From JADKAV01 sp963733395 (GTDB lineage: Bacteria > Actinomycetota > Actinomycetes > S36-B12 > UBA10799), in NCBI GenBank assembly GCA_963733395.1, contig CAVTCZ010000005.1, positions 434,001 to 498,000 of the forward strand: a stretch of 64,000 bases of DNA, given 5' to 3'. The position numbers and the translations under genes were made by a program. Of this stretch, positions 62,384-64,000 are shown one piece after another (position 1 is the first letter of the stretch; each line of letters opens with the position of its first letter). Below the pieces are notes generated by a model. The model saw nothing but the letters and a program-made list of their open reading frames with translations, ran no database searches and was not told the origin of the DNA.

Positions 62384-63022
62384 TCAGCCATGCCAGTCCA
62401 CCACGGACACGCGCGTATCGCGCGGCAGATCCAGCAGCGGGGCCGCGGCTGCTTCTACACGCGCCCGATACGCCTTGGGATCCTCCGGCCTGAAAGAGAC
62501 GTCGTAGAACACAGGGCCGTCTGGACCGACGATCAGACTCGGGGCGCCGACGTCCAGGCTGGCGTCGAGGTCGAGCTCCCACAAGGCCAGGTTGTTTGAT
62601 CTATGCCCGCCGAACGTCACCAGTGCCGCGTACTCCGTTGACCGGAGGTACGACCAGTGGTCGCCGATCGTGTCGAAGAACCGCGGCACCGCCGCGCACC
62701 ATTGGCCATCGAGGAGCTTGACGTTGCGGTGGCTGACTCCGGCGGAGTCGAGCGCCTCGTCACTCAGCAGGGCATAGGGGCCGAGCCGCTCACGCAGGAA
62801 CGTCGTGGGCCAGACGCAGTGGACCCAGTCCTCGACCCTGTACGGGTAAGGGATCTCGCGCTCCCAATCCTCGGGCTCCACCTTGATCCAGCCGGACCTC
62901 GCGGTGTCGTCGCCCACGACGAGTGGCAGCCACACTTCCGCTGGGGGCTCGCCGTTGAAGTGGATGAGGGAGTCCATCAGGGGTTTGGGCTCGTTGGCGA
63001 AGACGTACCCGTGGAAGTGCAT
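62384..63022 (-). CDS. Uncharacterised protein, paralogue of the next gene upstream
   Basis: The 212-residue product has no signal peptide or membrane segment and I know no family for it. It begins MHFHGYVFANEPKPLMDSLI, with EPPAEVWLPLVVGDDTARSG, then AAVPRFFDTIGDHWSYLRST, GGHRSNNLALWELDLDASLD and LPRDTRVSVVDWHG at the end. The same landmarks recur in its neighbour at 63032-63664 (PPAEKWLPL, AKVPRFFDTF, WTYEM, GGAQTNRTT, LPGDTTVSC), so these are tandem duplicates within one family. The start ATG at 63022 has AGGAGGA seven bases before it, and the upstream paralogue ends nine bases away. An operon is almost certain. Context (TA modules on both sides) hints at defence or stress, but this is speculation. 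Confidence 0.72.
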   Translation of the reverse strand: MHFHGYVFANEPKPLMDSLIHFNGEPPAEVWLPLVVGDDTARSGWIKVEPEDWEREIPYPYRVEDWVHCVWPTTFLRERLGPYALLSDEALDSAGVSHRNVKLLDGQWCAAVPRFFDTIGDHWSYLRSTEYAALVTFGGHRSNNLALWELDLDASLDVGAPSLIVGPDGPVFYDVSFRPEDPKAYRARVEAAAAPLLDLPRDTRVSVVDWHG

Positions 63023-63031
63023 GCGTTCCTC

Positions 63032-63664
63032 CTAGAACTCGCACCAGATGCAACTGACCGTGGTATCGCCCGGCAGGCCGGCGATCTCGTCCATCACGTC
63101 CTCTGTGAGGGTCAGTCCGCCGACGTTGTAGTAGCCGTGCTTGCGCCAGGCGTGCAGGCGTGGACCGGCGGAAGTCACGAGCAGCGTTGGTTCTCCGCCG
63201 TACAGCCGGAACGATTCCTTGATCGCGAGCTCGCTGACTGTGGTGCGGTTGGTCTGTGCCCCGCCGCGCGTGATGAGGGGGTCACGGCCGACCATCTCAT
63301 AGGTCCAGGCACTGGTGAATGTGTCGAAGAACCTTGGCACCTTCGCCATCCAGATGCCGGCACGCTTCTCGAGGGCCGTGCACGGTGCACTGCTCAGGGC
63401 CAGTGTCCTGGGCGGTGCGAGTGCCTGCGGGCCCAGGGCATTCGCGACGGCTTCCGGTGGGACCGCGAAGTCCACCCATCTCTGCTCACCGGGTCCGGTT
63501 CGGAACGCGTACGCCGATCGGAACTCGTCGAGGTCGCCGCCCTTGGATTCCCGGTGTGCTTCGAGCGGGAGCCATTTCTCCGCGGGTGGCTGGTCCTTCG
63601 GCGCGGTCAGCGCCTTCATGTGATCTTCGGCATCGTCGCCGATGAGCCAGGCTGTCAGGTACAA
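63032..63664 (-). CDS. Uncharacterised protein, tandem paralogue
   Basis: The 210-residue product starts at a TTG (63664) preceded by GGGAGGA with eight-base spacing. Residues include MYLTAWLIGDDAEDHMKALT, then QPPAEKWLPLEAHRESKGGD, AKVPRFFDTFTSAWTYEMVG, GGAQTNRTTVSELAIKESFR and VSCIWCEF at the end. Compared with 62384-63022, the N-terminal PPAE-WLPL box, the VPRFFDT box, a GG-x3-N box and the final LP-DT-VS box are shared, while the middle regions (residues 45-95) differ. No known domain, signal peptide or membrane segment is visible. The WLPL and PRFFDT boxes suggest a conserved binding surface. Function unknown; the stop of this gene leads into the neighbour within nine bases. Confidence 0.72.
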   Translation of the reverse strand: MYLTAWLIGDDAEDHMKALTAPKDQPPAEKWLPLEAHRESKGGDLDEFRSAYAFRTGPGEQRWVDFAVPPEAVANALGPQALAPPRTLALSSAPCTALEKRAGIWMAKVPRFFDTFTSAWTYEMVGRDPLITRGGAQTNRTTVSELAIKESFRLYGGEPTLLVTSAGPRLHAWRKHGYYNVGGLTLTEDVMDEIAGLPGDTTVSCIWCEF

Positions 63665-63881
63665 GGTCTTGTTCCTCCCGTTCTGTTCTCAGGCAACCGG
63701 ATGTGGGGCACCGCGGGAAGGTGCAAAGGCGGATCTGTGGATGGTCACGTTTGGTCCTCCACAGGGGTGTTCGAGCACTCGGAACGCCGACCGTTGTGGG
63801 AGCAACCCGACCAGTTCGTGGACTACATGGCGGGCACCGTTCGCGCGGACGCAGTCCTTGGCAGAGCCCCACGCACAAAGA

Positions 63882-63905
63882 ATGCGTGATGCGTGATGCG
63901 TGATG
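63882..63905. repeat. Three tandem copies of ATGCGTG before vapB
   Basis: ATGCGTG occurs three times in a row (63882-63902), 13 bases before the antitoxin ATG at 63918. Short tandem repeats in such a position can be an antitoxin operator or a slippage-prone site. It is too short to decide. Confidence 0.45.
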
Positions 63906-63917
63906 TAGCATGGAGAT

Positions 63918-64000
63918 ATGCGTACGACCCTCAACGTTGACGACGACGTTCTCCTCGCTGCCAGGCAACGGGCAGCTGTCGAGGGGGTTTCCGTCGGTGA
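63918..64000 (+). CDS. VapB-type antitoxin, N-terminal part (cut by window end)
   Basis: The frame starts ATG CGT ACG and reads MRTTLNVDDDVLLAARQRAA followed by VEGVSVG before the window ends. This ribbon-helix-helix N-terminus (MRTTLN-DDD-L) is common among VapB antitoxins of VapBC pairs; a VapC gene is expected just beyond 64000. It closely matches the relic at 61558-61664. A weak GGAGAT lies immediately upstream. Confidence 0.8.
   Translation, partial: MRTTLNVDDDVLLAARQRAAVEGVSVG

Overview
The window is high-GC DNA from an actinobacterium (Actinomycetota). Support comes from GC-rich third codon positions, frequent GTG/TTG starts, DUF4333 and lipobox lipoproteins, an MMPL exporter, an AtsA-type sulfatase, a Rv-type VapBC pair and 13E12/DUF222 HNH repeats. 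The genus cannot be fixed from the sequence. No rRNA, tRNA or CRISPR array was seen.

Layout. 0-2 kb: partial aldo/keto reductase, a palindrome/repeat cluster, a PfkB kinase relic, a low-complexity SVLS-repeat protein and oligoribonuclease. 2-8 kb: leftward operon of a small membrane protein, an MMPL exporter and a translationally coupled, heptad-repeat surface protein. 8-13 kb: dienoyl-CoA isomerase-like crotonase, NADP/F420-type reductase, lipoprotein and a five-PAS diguanylate cyclase. 13-17 kb: polar amino acid ABC importer (ATPase frameshifted) and a SulP transporter. 17-26 kb: two heavily frameshifted secreted-protein genes flanking an acyl-CoA block (prpE, gntR, gcdH) with a clear GntR-type operator. 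26-36 kb: SDR, tiny membrane proteins, P-type ATPase, saccharopine-dehydrogenase-like reductase, secreted hydrolase, glycosyltransferase and mesaconyl-CoA hydratase. 36-50 kb: SDR, serine hydrolase, a frameshifted DUF222-HNH copy, acyltransferase, hydrolase, a roughly 1,760-residue secreted protein and a second PAS-GGDEF protein. 50-60 kb: relics, DUF805, aldo/keto reductase, secreted protein, arylsulfatase, GlpD, universal stress protein and APC permease. 60-64 kb: intact DUF222-HNH copy, then an island of VapB relic, VapBC, two tandem paralogous proteins of unknown family, and another VapB cut by the window end.

Functional themes. Several genes handle CoA thioesters (propionyl-, glutaryl-, dienoyl- and mesaconyl-CoA), consistent with growth on organic acids and fatty acids. 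A second group is envelope-facing: MMPL plus its partner, FN3/lysine-rich secreted proteins, lipoproteins and transporters. Two related multi-PAS GGDEF proteins point to c-di-GMP signalling. A third group is genome plasticity: two 1.25-kb DUF222-HNH units, a third HNH relic, gene fragments beside them, and toxin-antitoxin modules.

Caution. Single-base frame slips are very unevenly spread: dense at 17.4-18.6 kb and 22.8-25.4 kb, single in five other genes, and three in HNH copy 1. Some may be sequence errors rather than real gene decay. All functions are read from motifs by eye; no database search was possible.
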